Made by a program: the position numbers and the translations under genes. Below the pieces are notes generated by a model that was not told the DNA's origin, did no database searches, and saw only the letters and a list, made by a program, of their open reading frames with translations. This document shows, piece after piece, positions 36,574-46,083 of a DNA stretch of 64,000 nt (its first letter is position 1; each line of letters opens with the position of its first letter). The stretch spans positions 1 through 64,000 of the forward strand of contig PABB01000068.1 in assembly GCA_002702655.1 (NCBI GenBank), written 5' to 3'. The stretch is from Planctomycetaceae bacterium. Its GTDB lineage: Bacteria; Planctomycetota; Planctomycetia; Pirellulales; Lacipirellulaceae.

Positions 36574-38355
36574 ATGCCATTCTTCCGGTACTTAATGGCG
36601 ACCGCGGCGTGCGCCGTCTTGATGCAGGCGTCAGTCCAACAATTGTACACGCACGCCCAATCGACCGCGCAAACCGTCGCGCAGGACGGCCAAGAACAAT
36701 CGCAATCCAGCGCGGCGACGAATCCGCTCGAGGCTGAAATTGATGAATTGCTCCGGGGAAATCCTGATGAAGAAGCCGCAGCGACCGTGATCCGCAATGC
36801 GCTCAATGCGTCCTCTGACGCGGTTCGGTGGCGCGCGGCCCGCGCGGCGGGGCATCTGCGACTCTCCGGTCCCGAAATCGTCGCCAAGCTGCGTGGCAGT
36901 GCGGCGGACGACAATTGGGTCGTGCAATTGCATTCGATTGCGGCGTTGGCCCAGGCCGGCGACACGTCCGACGAAACGATCGAGACGCTCACGCAGGGGG
37001 CTTTGTCGCCCAACGCGCGCGTGGCGGCGGCGGCCATCAGTGCACTGCGAAGTCTCAAAGTCGCGCCTGAGAAGCTGGCGGGGACGCTCAACAAGGTGCT
37101 CGCGAAAGATGACGGAGCGGTGGCGATTTTCGCGGTCGAGGCGATGGTGGACGCCGGCGCGAAAGCAACGCCCATGCTGAAGGCTTGCCTGAAGGAGCCC
37201 AACGCCGCCTACTGGGCGTGCGTGGCGATCGCCGAAATCGGGCCCGACGCGTCCGGCGCCGTACCGGAGCTGGCTGCATTTCTCGACAGCCACGACAAGT
37301 TCGAACAGATTCCTGCGGCGATGTTGGCGCTGGCCGCGATTGGCCCCGAGGCGGAGTCGGCCGAGGCAGCGATCGCAGCGGCCTTGGACCGATGGAGCGA
37401 CGACCATTCGGTGCAAATTAGCGGCCTGTATGCGCTGGGGGCGATTGGCGCAGCCGACTCGCAGGCGATCCTCAAGAACCGAGCCGCCAGCGACGACGCT
37501 TTTGTCTCCATGGTCGCAGCGTGGGCCCTGGCCAGAACAACCCCAGGCGATGACGAACTCACAAAGAAAGCCGTCGAGCGACTCGTTGCGGGACTCAAGA
37601 GCGACAACCCCAACCTGAGACGCGCAGCCGCCCACGGACTGGCCACGCTGAACATCCCGGCGGGAATGGCGGCGCCGTACCTCCTGGAAGCGGCCGCGGA
37701 TCCGGCGGCCCGGGAACATGTCGTCAGCGCTCTGGCAAGTTTGGGCGACAAAGCGGTTCCCCACGCGAAGAAGGCGCTTGCCAAGCCAGAGATGCGGGAA
37801 CTCGCCCTGGAGGTCTTGGAACGCATGGGCGACCGAGCGGCCGATGCCACCGACGCGTTGCTGGCGTGTTTGCCGTCGGCGGATCCGTCGGTGCGGGTGC
37901 AGATCAACAACGTGCTGGCCAGCATTGGTCCGCAGGCCGCGTCCGCAACAGACGAACTCGTCGCCGAACTGGATTCGAGCGACGCTCGCGTCCGGCAAAG
38001 CGCCATGTACGCGTTACGCGAAATCGGCCAGGCCGCTCGACCTGCCCGCGGCGCTCTGCTGGCCTACCTGAAGAAATCGGACGCGAGTTCGGCGGAAGGT
38101 CGGTTCGAACAGTTGGCTGCCGCATGGACTCTGGCCCGCATCGCGGCGAAAGATCAGGCCGTCGTGGAAGCCGTCCTGCCTGTGATTCGTGCTGGTCTGG
38201 CGAGCAATTCGGAATTGGAACGCCGCGAGTCGATCGCCGCGACGGCAGACCTGGGCGAAGCGGGAACGGCTCTGCACGAAACGCTGGAGAAAATGGCCGC
38301 CTCGGACGCCAGCGCCGCCGTGCAGGCCGCCGCGGGGGCGGCACTCGCCCGTTGA
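36574..38355 (+). CDS. Secreted HEAT-repeat protein
   Basis: The 593-residue protein begins with a hydrophobic export signal (FFRYLMATAACAVLMQASV) and is almost all HEAT repeats of about 30-40 residues. Motifs such as RWRAARAAGHLRLSG, VQLHSIAALAQAGD, VSALASLGDKAV and AMYALREIGQAARPARGALL recur. Such solenoids bind other proteins or stabilise surface assemblies. No catalytic motif is present. It follows the secreted helical protein closely and may share its transcript. Confidence 0.86.
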   Translation: MPFFRYLMATAACAVLMQASVQQLYTHAQSTAQTVAQDGQEQSQSSAATNPLEAEIDELLRGNPDEEAAATVIRNALNASSDAVRWRAARAAGHLRLSGPEIVAKLRGSAADDNWVVQLHSIAALAQAGDTSDETIETLTQGALSPNARVAAAAISALRSLKVAPEKLAGTLNKVLAKDDGAVAIFAVEAMVDAGAKATPMLKACLKEPNAAYWACVAIAEIGPDASGAVPELAAFLDSHDKFEQIPAAMLALAAIGPEAESAEAAIAAALDRWSDDHSVQISGLYALGAIGAADSQAILKNRAASDDAFVSMVAAWALARTTPGDDELTKKAVERLVAGLKSDNPNLRRAAAHGLATLNIPAGMAAPYLLEAAADPAAREHVVSALASLGDKAVPHAKKALAKPEMRELALEVLERMGDRAADATDALLACLPSADPSVRVQINNVLASIGPQAASATDELVAELDSSDARVRQSAMYALREIGQAARPARGALLAYLKKSDASSAEGRFEQLAAAWTLARIAAKDQAVVEAVLPVIRAGLASNSELERRESIAATADLGEAGTALHETLEKMAASDASAAVQAAAGAALAR

Positions 38356-38522
38356 GCGCCGTCTGCGGGGTGTTGCCGTTGGCAAGACGATCAGTGCGGT
38401 CGCCCGTTGTCGGATCCAGCGACCGCGCTGGGGGTGGAGTTCTGCGCACGTCAGAGAACCCGCCGCGCCGTCGGCCCCCTCAGCGGGCGGCTGGCGCCGC
38501 CGATTGAAATCCGCACAGCGGC

Positions 38523-40877
38523 TCATTCCCGGTTCGTGCCGTCTCCGCTTTGGCCGGGCGCATCCTCTTGATCCAGCAACGCGCGGATTTTGGTGAGCAG
38601 TTTCGCGGGGGTAAACGGCTTGCGGATGAACTCCAACTCGCGACTCTCAACGCCGTATCGCAGCAGGTCGTCGTCGGTGTAGCCCGAAGCAAGCAGCACC
38701 TTGCATGCGGGGCGCAGCTTGGCAATCTGCTCGGCCAATTGCCGGCCCCCCATCTGCGGCATGATCACGTCGGAAATGACCAGGTCGACAGGGCGGGTCG
38801 TCTCTTCCAGGATCTTGATCGCTGCCTGCCCGTCGCTGGCTTCGAGCACCGAGTATCCGCTGCTCGCCAGGATCCGCCGGACCAGTAATCGCACGTGCCC
38901 CTCGTCCTCGACCAGCAGCACGGTCTCGTCGCCCCGCAACGGTTCGCCCGGCGGCTCCACGGCGGACGGCTTTTCTTGCTGCGACTCGACCTGCGGCAGG
39001 CAAACCGTGAACGTCGTGCCGACGCCCGCTTGGCTTTGGAAGTCCACCTGCCCGCCGCTCTGCGTGACAATGCTGTGGACCGTTGCCAGTCCCAGCCCGG
39101 TCCCCTGGCCGACCTTCTTGGTCGTATAAAACGGTTCGAACACGTGCGCCTGGGTTGCTTCGTCCATGCCAACCCCGGTGTCGGTCACGGCAAGGCTGAC
39201 GCAATCGCCGCTTGGGCCGTCCGCGGGCAGGTCGCAGTTCGAGTCGTCCCGCCGCACGTTGGCCGTCTCGATTCGCAGGCGACCTCCGTGCGGCATCGCG
39301 TCGCGGGCGTTGACGACCAGGTTAAGCAGCACCTGCTCCAGTTGTCCCGCATCGGCCTTGACCGCCGCCAGGTCCGGGGCCAGGACAATTTCCATCTGCA
39401 CGTCCTCGCCGATCAACCGGCCGATCATCGCCTCGGCATGGGCCACAACTTCGTTGAGGTCCAGGACCGATTCTTGTCTCACTTGCTGCCGGCTGAGAGT
39501 CAACAACTGGCGCGTCAGCGTTTCGGCCCGTTTGCCGGCGCTGTCGATCTCGACGACGAATTCCCGCAACGGCGTAGCCAACGCGGCCTCGCCCAACAGG
39601 ATTTCGGAGTAACTGTTGATCACGGTCAGCAGGTTGTTGAAATCGTGCGCCACGCCAGCGGCCAGTCGCCCCACGGCCTCCATTTTCTGGGCTTGCAGAA
39701 ACTGCTGCTCCAACAGTTTTTGCTGGGTGATGTCGCGGAAATTCGCCACGATTGCGCGGACCGACGGTTCGTCGAGCAGACTCGTTGCAGATATCTCCAG
39801 CCACCGACTGCTGCCGTCACGATGCTGCATCTCCCGCTGGAAGCGAAACGGGACGCGCGGATTGTTCATCACCTCGGCGAACTTTTCCCGCGACGCCTCC
39901 AGTTCGCCCGGAAAGACAATTTCAAGCGCAGATTTCCCCACCAGTTCGCTCTTTGCGTAGCCCAAAATCCGCTCGCCGGCAGGAGTGATGTCGACAAATC
40001 GGCGCTGCTCGTCGACAAGCAAGACCCCGTCCCAACTGTTCTCCACGAGCGCCCGGTAGCGACGTTCGTTTTCCATGAGTTCCTGTTGGGCGTCTTTCGA
40101 CTCGGTGACGTCCTCGCACACGCCGACCCACTCCACGACGGCTCCCTGCTCGTCCCTGATCGGCGCGGCGCGGGCGACGATGAACCGCCACTGCCCGTCC
40201 TCGCGTTGCATGCGGTACTCGGAGCGATAGGGCTGCTGTGCATCGACCGCCGCCTGCCACCGTTCGGCGGCGCCGGCGCGGTCGTCCGGGTGGACCGCCT
40301 CGAGCCAGCCCCAGCCGGACGTCTCTTTGGCCGCCATGCCCGAAGAATCGCCCCACCCCGTCATGTCAGTCGCTACGCTGCCGTCGGGCGCCGCGGACCA
40401 AACGATCATTGCCGTGGCCTCGATGAGCGACCGGAACCGCCGCTCGCTGCGGCGGAGCCTCTCTTCCTGCTGCCGCTTGTGCGTCACGTCGCGCACGATC
40501 ACCGCGAAGCCGATATGGAGGCCGGACTCGTACAGCGGGGTAATGGCATAAATCCCCAGGAAACTCGAGCCGTCTTTGCGGCTGCGGAGGCCTTCGTCCT
40601 CGTACGATCCCAGCCGCAGCGCCGTCTCCAGATCACGCTGCGGCTTCCCCGCAACAACCGCTTCTGGCGCGAACATCATGTCAAACGGCTGCCCCAGGAC
40701 GTCCTCGGCCGTGAACCCTTTGATCCGCTCGGCCGCCGTGTTCCAACTGACGATCCGACCCGCTGGGTTGAGCATGTAGATCGCGTAGTTGCGGACGCTC
40801 TCGACGAACAGCCGGTAGGGATCAGCCGCGGCATGCAGCAGCGACGTCGTGAAGGTCTTGTCATCCCTGGCAGGCAT
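38523..40877 (-). CDS. Multi-PAS hybrid histidine kinase with C-terminal receiver
   Basis: Starting at 40877 (MPARDDKTF), the 784-residue protein has three PAS domains (about residues 15-135, 140-265 and 270-390). A HisKA dimerisation helix follows with the phosphorylatable His in AGVAHDFNNLL (near 409), then an HATPase domain (GxGLGLATVHSI) and a C-terminal receiver with Asp in LVISDVIMPQMGG (near 700). There is no membrane segment, so it probably senses a cytoplasmic signal; the PAS domains could bind a small ligand or cofactor. Two LuxR-type regulators lie just upstream on the same strand and could be its output. Confidence 0.93.
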   Translation of the reverse strand: MPARDDKTFTTSLLHAAADPYRLFVESVRNYAIYMLNPAGRIVSWNTAAERIKGFTAEDVLGQPFDMMFAPEAVVAGKPQRDLETALRLGSYEDEGLRSRKDGSSFLGIYAITPLYESGLHIGFAVIVRDVTHKRQQEERLRRSERRFRSLIEATAMIVWSAAPDGSVATDMTGWGDSSGMAAKETSGWGWLEAVHPDDRAGAAERWQAAVDAQQPYRSEYRMQREDGQWRFIVARAAPIRDEQGAVVEWVGVCEDVTESKDAQQELMENERRYRALVENSWDGVLLVDEQRRFVDITPAGERILGYAKSELVGKSALEIVFPGELEASREKFAEVMNNPRVPFRFQREMQHRDGSSRWLEISATSLLDEPSVRAIVANFRDITQQKLLEQQFLQAQKMEAVGRLAAGVAHDFNNLLTVINSYSEILLGEAALATPLREFVVEIDSAGKRAETLTRQLLTLSRQQVRQESVLDLNEVVAHAEAMIGRLIGEDVQMEIVLAPDLAAVKADAGQLEQVLLNLVVNARDAMPHGGRLRIETANVRRDDSNCDLPADGPSGDCVSLAVTDTGVGMDEATQAHVFEPFYTTKKVGQGTGLGLATVHSIVTQSGGQVDFQSQAGVGTTFTVCLPQVESQQEKPSAVEPPGEPLRGDETVLLVEDEGHVRLLVRRILASSGYSVLEASDGQAAIKILEETTRPVDLVISDVIMPQMGGRQLAEQIAKLRPACKVLLASGYTDDDLLRYGVESRELEFIRKPFTPAKLLTKIRALLDQEDAPGQSGDGTNRE

Positions 40878-41171
40878 TCGGGCCTCCCCGCGAAAATAGG
40901 CCGAAAAATCTCCCTGCGAGTCTAGAAAATGCCCCGTCGCGCAACAAGCTTGCCGCGCCCGGCGGCCGCGTTCGCGGCGGACTGTCGAGATCGCCAGCGA
41001 TTGGCCGACTCGAGCGGGCGGACGACGCGGGACGCTGACTTGCGAGATCGCCCGACGAGAAAACAAGCGTCGCTCCTCGGCGACACGGCCGGACACACTC
41101 GCCGCATCGTGCGACGAGCGTGCCACGAAGCCGACGGTCGGCCGAGCGGGGGTGCGGTTGCGACCGCTAAG
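40878..41171. other. Upstream region of the hybrid kinase
   Basis: No gene is recognised between the kinase start and the terminator at 41172. The promoter of the kinase gene should lie here on the minus strand. The open frame that runs back from the kinase into this region is Arg/Cys-rich and is rejected. Confidence 0.5.
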
Positions 41172-41233
41172 AAAAACGCCGCACGGGGGGCTGCCCCTAC
41201 CGAGCCCTAACCCGGATATGTCCCCCGTGCGGC
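41172..41233 (-). terminator. Intrinsic terminator, minus strand
   Basis: Arms GCCGCACGGGGG (41178-41189) and CCCCCGTGCGGC (41222-41233) pair across a 32-base loop and are followed on the minus strand by a GTTTTTC run. It lies right after the stop of the LuxR-type gene at 41242. Confidence 0.7.
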
Positions 41234-41241
41234 AAGTGGAC

Positions 41242-42099
41242 TTACGACGGCAATGCCGCTTCCAGACGACCTTGCGCAATCAAGACGCGCTGAATCAGAG
41301 CGCTGATGGAATTGACGCCGAACTTCTTGAAGGCCCGAGCGCGCCGGTTCTCGACCGTGCGAACGCTCACGCCTACGTGGGCGGCGATGTTTTTGTTGAG
41401 GCGCCCATTGAGGATTTCGGTCACGATCGCCAGTTCGCCCTCGGTGAGGGATTGATATTGCTGGCGACACTCCGCCTCAAATCGCACGAGCTGACGCCGC
41501 GATTGGTCGTGCCACAGCGCGTCGCGGAGGGTGCGGCCCAGTTCGTCGTCGGAGCAGGTCTCTTCGCCCGCCGCGAACACGCGGAGCACCACGCCCTGGA
41601 CGACGTCGCGAGTCGTCGGATTGCCAACCAGCAGGACGATGGGCGGCGGGTCCTCGACCGCGAGTTCACGAACGCGACTCAACGACGCGGACTCGGAGGC
41701 ATCGCAGTAGCAGACGACGCACGCGGGTTTCTTACGCACGGCATCGCACTGCTGAAGCGCCGCCAGCGGTTCGATGGTCGAACCGGACGGCAGCGAACAC
41801 TTGATGATGCGGCGGATCCGACCCCGCCGGACCCCGGTGTCGTCAAGAAACACTCGGCCGCCCTTCAACGATGACTGGGCCGTCTCCTCGCCGTTTCGAT
41901 GCTCGCAGCCAGACGCGTCGCCGCGCAAGATACCAGGCATTGTCGTGCGGACCAGGGCAGCGTCCATGCTGCTCCAGTCCGAGCGCACGCCAGGTTGCCG
42001 CCGTCCGTAGCAGACTGATACTCTGGCTCCGTAAAGCTCTGCCATGGCGTGCGTCAACTCCTCAATCGTGTGCGAATCCCAGCGGGTGTCGGTTGCCAT
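41242..42099 (-). CDS. LuxR-type DNA-binding protein with degenerate N-terminal domain
   Basis: The 285-residue protein ends in a clear LuxR/FixJ helix-turn-helix (about residues 218-275: SLTEGELAIVTEILNGRLNKNIAAHVGVSVRTVENRRAR). The N-terminal 200 residues look like a diverged receiver (PPPIVLLVGN..., GVVLRVFAAGEE) but lack an obvious phosphorylatable Asp after the usual second strand, so it may not be phosphorylated. Its neighbours are a hybrid kinase and a normal PAS-LuxR regulator. It may be an atypical output protein of that system; other ATG codons inside the frame could be the true start. Confidence 0.8.
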   Translation of the reverse strand: MATDTRWDSHTIEELTHAMAELYGARVSVCYGRRQPGVRSDWSSMDAALVRTTMPGILRGDASGCEHRNGEETAQSSLKGGRVFLDDTGVRRGRIRRIIKCSLPSGSTIEPLAALQQCDAVRKKPACVVCYCDASESASLSRVRELAVEDPPPIVLLVGNPTTRDVVQGVVLRVFAAGEETCSDDELGRTLRDALWHDQSRRQLVRFEAECRQQYQSLTEGELAIVTEILNGRLNKNIAAHVGVSVRTVENRRARAFKKFGVNSISALIQRVLIAQGRLEAALPS

Positions 42100-42173
42100 A
42101 ATTATTGGCTAGCACCGGTGCGCGCAATGCACCAAACGCACGAAGATGCGGCAACCCCGCATGGGGGATGTCC

Positions 42174-43181
42174 CTACCTGGCCGCGGCCCGGCTGGGAGG
42201 CACGGAGAGCCGCACAAGCTCTGCCACGCTGCGCGACTGGAGTTTTTTCATCACGCTGGCACGGTGCTTTTCCACCGTCTTGTCGCTGATGTCCAGCCGC
42301 CGAGCGATCGCCTTGTTGGCCAGCCCGGCGACGACCAGATCAAACACCTCGCGTTCGCGCGGGCTGAGGGTCGCGAGTCGCGCTTCGGCAACCGCGGCCG
42401 CACGCGTGGCAAGCTCGGCCTGCCGGCGCAGCGTGACGTCCTCGACCAAGCCGTCGATGCGATAGATGCGGCCCGTCGCTGCCGAGGGGCCCGCGGAGAT
42501 CTTGAAGATCCGCTGCGTCGCGGCGTCTTCCTCAATCTGTAGTTCGCCCTCAAAACGCCCCGCCGCCGCGGAGTCGCCGACCGTCTCGGCCGACGATTCG
42601 ACATGCTTGCGAATCAGATCGGCAAACTCCGAACTCTGCAGCTTCTCGAGCGACTCGCAGCCGAGCAGTCGGAGCAGCGACGGACTCGCCTCGACCAGTT
42701 CGCCGTCGGGCGCGCAACTGAACACGCCGACCTCCAACTGGGACAACAGCATGGAGAGGCGGCTGGTGAGCGTCTCCTCTCGAATGCGGGTTTCCGCATT
42801 GCGCAGGCAGGCCTCCACCGCGACGCGAAGACGAACCAAATGGCGGGCGTTCTTAATGATGTAGTCGTCGAGTCCGAGCTTCATCGCCGCGACGGCAACT
42901 TCCTCGTTGCCGGTGCCGGTGAACATGATGACGGGGCAATTCGGCCAGCGCCCCTTCACCGAGCTGAGCACTTTGAGTCCGTCCGACCAGCCGAGAAAGT
43001 AATCGGTTACAACCAGATCGTACGGCGGCGAATCCAGCGCATCCGCCAACTGGCGCGAGTCAGTCGCTTCGACGACAATGGCTGCCGGCGACGCCTCGCG
43101 CAGCTCGCGCTCGACGAGTTTCCGAATCTGGGGATCGTCGTCGATGAGCAAGAACCTGCGGCTGTGACTGCTGTGCGACAT
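42174..43181 (-). CDS. Response regulator: receiver, PAS and LuxR domains
   Basis: The 335-residue protein starts at 43181 (MSHSSHSRRFLLIDDDP). It has a receiver with acidic cluster IDDD and phosphorylatable Asp in LVVTDYFLGW (near residue 58), a PAS domain (about 140-255), and a LuxR-type helix-turn-helix (about 268-328: LSPREREVFDLVVAGLANKAIARRLDISDKTVEKHR). It is separated by 74 bases from the degenerate LuxR gene downstream, and the hybrid kinase follows after that on the same strand. The signal and target genes are unknown. Confidence 0.92.
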   Translation of the reverse strand: MSHSSHSRRFLLIDDDPQIRKLVERELREASPAAIVVEATDSRQLADALDSPPYDLVVTDYFLGWSDGLKVLSSVKGRWPNCPVIMFTGTGNEEVAVAAMKLGLDDYIIKNARHLVRLRVAVEACLRNAETRIREETLTSRLSMLLSQLEVGVFSCAPDGELVEASPSLLRLLGCESLEKLQSSEFADLIRKHVESSAETVGDSAAAGRFEGELQIEEDAATQRIFKISAGPSAATGRIYRIDGLVEDVTLRRQAELATRAAAVAEARLATLSPREREVFDLVVAGLANKAIARRLDISDKTVEKHRASVMKKLQSRSVAELVRLSVPPSRAAAR

Positions 43182-43966
43182 CGAAAGAAACGCTAGTTGG
43201 CGTCGGCGCCCGCGTGCGACGCAACGCCGGCCGCGCATCGCCTGTGTCGCCGAGAAAGCACCCGGACGTTTTGCACCTGCCCCCCATTTTTGCAGATCGG
43301 CGCGTGTACTGTAAACCGCTCAGACAACGTCGCGGCCGGCCCGTGCGGCTGGGGAGAACACGACAGCCACTCGGTTGCGACACAGCGAACGGTTGCAATT
43401 GCCAGAGTAAAAACGCAGCAACTGGCGGTCTGGCAAGAACGGACGCCCCTGACCGCAGATGGGCTGCCGCGCGGCCGCCGCCGCCAAGATGTTCCGTGGG
43501 CGGGATTCTTCTGGAAAATGTGCCACGCGGTTGGGTAGAACAAACGTCGGCGGTCGTGCGCAACTTGCGGTGCATCACCTGGCAGGTCATGCCGTGGCGG
43601 TCCAGCATGCCCAGGACGGCCGACCGCCGTGGGTTTGACGCCGACTGAAACGTAGCGCCGTTTTGCACGCGGGCGGAGAGTTCTGCGAGCAAAAGTCGGC
43701 GGCGGGGATCGCGGGGGCGGCTCGCAACTCGTGGCCGGGGTATTGGTTAGGCCAATGTCAGCCGCGTGGGCGGGGGGAGTTTTGCTCGGAGAATTTGGAT
43801 TTCCTGCAAGAGTAAACGGTGCATAAGTCGTCGCAGGCCAGCGCGAGGGTTCGGCGGAGCTGAGTGCTGAGGGCGGGCCGGTTGATGGCGCCGGTTCGGC
43901 AGGAGCCGCGCCCTGCCGGGCTTCGCCTTTCACCCTCGGGCTGAAAGCCGACAGCCAACAGCGACA
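43182..43966. other. Long intergenic region, no gene recognised
   Basis: About 785 bases separate the response-regulator gene and the terminator of the YTV gene. Open frames exist on both strands, but their translations are Pro/Arg-rich with no domain character. A short palindrome of GGCTGAAAGCCGACAGCC type lies near 43939-43958. The promoter of the response regulator should lie near its left end, on the minus strand. Confidence 0.5.
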
Positions 43967-44011
43967 CAAAAAAGAAGACGCCCCGCATCGCGAGAGGCGA
44001 TGCGGGGCGTC
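43967..44011 (-). terminator. Intrinsic terminator of the YTV protein gene
   Basis: A perfect 15-base-pair stem (43977-43991 with 43997-44011) with a five-base loop is followed on the minus strand by TTCTTTTTT. It lies about 75 bases past the stop at 44086. Confidence 0.92.
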
Positions 44012-44085
44012 GGAATCAGCCGTTTGACCAGGCCAGCTTCGGGACAGAGGAAGTGAGGCCTAGCTAACTCTGCGAGTTAGCCGCT

Positions 44086-45609
44086 TCAGTTGCAGCACGG
44101 ATCGCAGGGGCAGCAGACGGACACGGGGACCTGCTTGCAGACGATCTTCGGCACGCAACGCTTGACCGTGTAGGCCACCTTGCGGGGCACGCAGCGGACG
44201 CAGTTGATCGTCTTCTGCTCGCACACCGGCACGCACACCGAGTAGCAGACCGTCTTGGTGCGGGTCTCGGGGACCATCTTGCAGACCTTGTAGCAGCAGG
44301 TCTTGGTCTCGGGGACCATCTTGCAGACCTTGTAGCAGCAGGTCTTGGTCTCGGGGACCATCTTGCAGACCTTGTAGCAGCAGGTCTTCGTCCGGCACTC
44401 GGGGACCATCTTGCAGACCTTGTAGCAGCAGGTCTTGGTCTCGGGGACCATCTTGCAGACCTTATAGCAGCAGGTCTTGGTCTCGGGGACCATCTTGCAG
44501 ACCTTGTAGCAGCAGGTCTTGGTCTCGGGGACCATCTTGCAGACCTTGTAGCAGCAGGTCTTGGTGCGGCACTCGGGGACCATCTTGCAGACCTTGTAGT
44601 TGCAGGTCTTGGTCTCGGGCACCATCTTGCAGACCTTGTAGCACACGGTGCGAGTGCGAGGCTCGCACACGGTCTTGCAGCACTGGATCTCCTTCTCGAT
44701 GCACTCGGGCACCCAGACGCGCTTGCAGCACTTCTTCGGCGGACGGGGGCACGTCAGGGTGACGCACTCGCCGGGGCAGTAGACGCAGCAGCACTTGGCC
44801 GGGTCCCACTTCAGTTCGCCGACGCCACGCACGGTCTTCGTGCAGGGAGCCTGGGCGACTTCGTAGGTCTGGGTTTCCCAGTGGCCGCTCTGGACCTGGA
44901 TCGTCTTGGTGTAGGGGACCTTCACATGCACGTGGTAGGTCTCTTCACGCTGACGGGTTTCCCAGACGGGCTTGCAGACCGTGTAGGTGCGGGTCTTGGT
45001 TTCCCAGACCGGCACGCACACCGTGTACTGCACTTCCTTCTGACGGGTTTCCCACACCGGCTTGCACACCGTGTAGGTCCGCTGGCGGGTTTCCCACACC
45101 GGCTTGCACACCGTGTACTCGCGCTGACGGGTTTCCCAGACGGGCTTGCAGACCGTGTAGGTGCGGGTCTTGGTTTCCCACACCGGCTTGCACACCGTGT
45201 ACTGCACTTCCTTCTGGCGAGTTTCCCACACCGGCTTGCACACCGTGTAGGTCCGCTGACGGGTTTCCCACACCGGCTTGCACACCGTGTAGGTCCGCTG
45301 GCGGGTTTCCCACACGGGCTTGCACACCGTGTAGGAGACTTCCTTGGACCGCTGCTCGCGGACCATCTTGGTCACGTTGACCGTCTTTTGCTCACAGACT
45401 TGGTCGTAGACCGTCTTGTAGCACGTCACCTCTTGCTGCTCGTAGACTTTGCAACGAACAGTTTTCATCACTGTATGGCAGTCTTGCTGATAGCTGACTG
45501 GCACACAGCCGTCATACCTCGCGGCGCCGCAGTAGCCGGCCAACGTTGGCGATGCCAACATGGAAACGGCGAGCACTGCAAGAGCCGACACACCCACTTT
45601 CGCTCTCAT
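44086..45609 (-). CDS. Cysteine-rich YTV-repeat wall protein
   Basis: The 507-residue exported protein has a signal peptide ending SPTLAG. Its first repeat block (about residues 90-225) has nine units of the form YTVCKPVWETRQ or a close variant. A linker with CCxxC clusters follows. The second block (about 320-450) has nine units of YKVCKMVPETKTC or ECRTKTC, and a Cys-rich tail ends CCPCDPCCN. The YTV family was described as abundant in the proteinaceous wall of Rhodopirellula-type planctomycetes, probably cross-linked through cysteines. The DNA repeats are almost identical, implying recent duplication. A GAGG ribosome site precedes the ATG at 45609, and a strong terminator follows the stop. 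Confidence 0.9.
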   Translation of the reverse strand: MRAKVGVSALAVLAVSMLASPTLAGYCGAARYDGCVPVSYQQDCHTVMKTVRCKVYEQQEVTCYKTVYDQVCEQKTVNVTKMVREQRSKEVSYTVCKPVWETRQRTYTVCKPVWETRQRTYTVCKPVWETRQKEVQYTVCKPVWETKTRTYTVCKPVWETRQREYTVCKPVWETRQRTYTVCKPVWETRQKEVQYTVCVPVWETKTRTYTVCKPVWETRQREETYHVHVKVPYTKTIQVQSGHWETQTYEVAQAPCTKTVRGVGELKWDPAKCCCVYCPGECVTLTCPRPPKKCCKRVWVPECIEKEIQCCKTVCEPRTRTVCYKVCKMVPETKTCNYKVCKMVPECRTKTCCYKVCKMVPETKTCCYKVCKMVPETKTCCYKVCKMVPETKTCCYKVCKMVPECRTKTCCYKVCKMVPETKTCCYKVCKMVPETKTCCYKVCKMVPETRTKTVCYSVCVPVCEQKTINCVRCVPRKVAYTVKRCVPKIVCKQVPVSVCCPCDPCCN

Positions 45610-46083
45610 GGCTCCCTCTAGCCTCCTTCGTGAGTCGGAACTCGTGTGTTGAAATAAACAGCCTGGTCAAAACGGGACAGTTGCCCGTCCGTAATTGATT
45701 CGACTTACGCAGCCGCCACGCCTTAGCTACTTCGCGTTGTTTTCTTGCAACACCCATCTCACTCAGCCCGCGCAATCGTCATCGGCGGAACGTTGCAACC
45801 TGCCCGACCGGAAGTGATGGCGCGGGACGCGATCAGCTCGGCAATTTGGGGCGATCTGCTCGGGCATACATCGACTGCCGGAGCGGGTTCCAACGGGCGC
45901 GGTTGGAAGGGTCGTAACGGTCAGATTTGCCGCCGCCGCGCCGCGCCACCGAGCCCCGGCGCGGGGTCGCTGGGACCGCCCGCAAGGGGGCTCAGCGGGC
46001 GTTGTGGCCGTCTGCCGGCGTCGCTATAATCTTGGATTCGCAATTTTGCCGCCCCTACCCAGATTCCCACGTCCGAGCCTTCC
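45610..46083. other. Divergent spacer upstream of the YTV and dehydratase genes
   Basis: This 474-base gap carries the promoter regions of two divergent genes. No RNA motif, repeat family or open frame with domain character was seen. Confidence 0.5.

Noticed and set aside
43193-43969. Minus-strand frame of 258 codons upstream of the response regulator
   Set aside because: It overlaps palindromic sequence and is rich in Pro, Arg and Ser without domain features.
44280-44600. CRISPR-like regular DNA repeats
   Set aside because: The repeats are coding units of the YTV protein, contiguous and without unique spacers, so it is not a CRISPR array.
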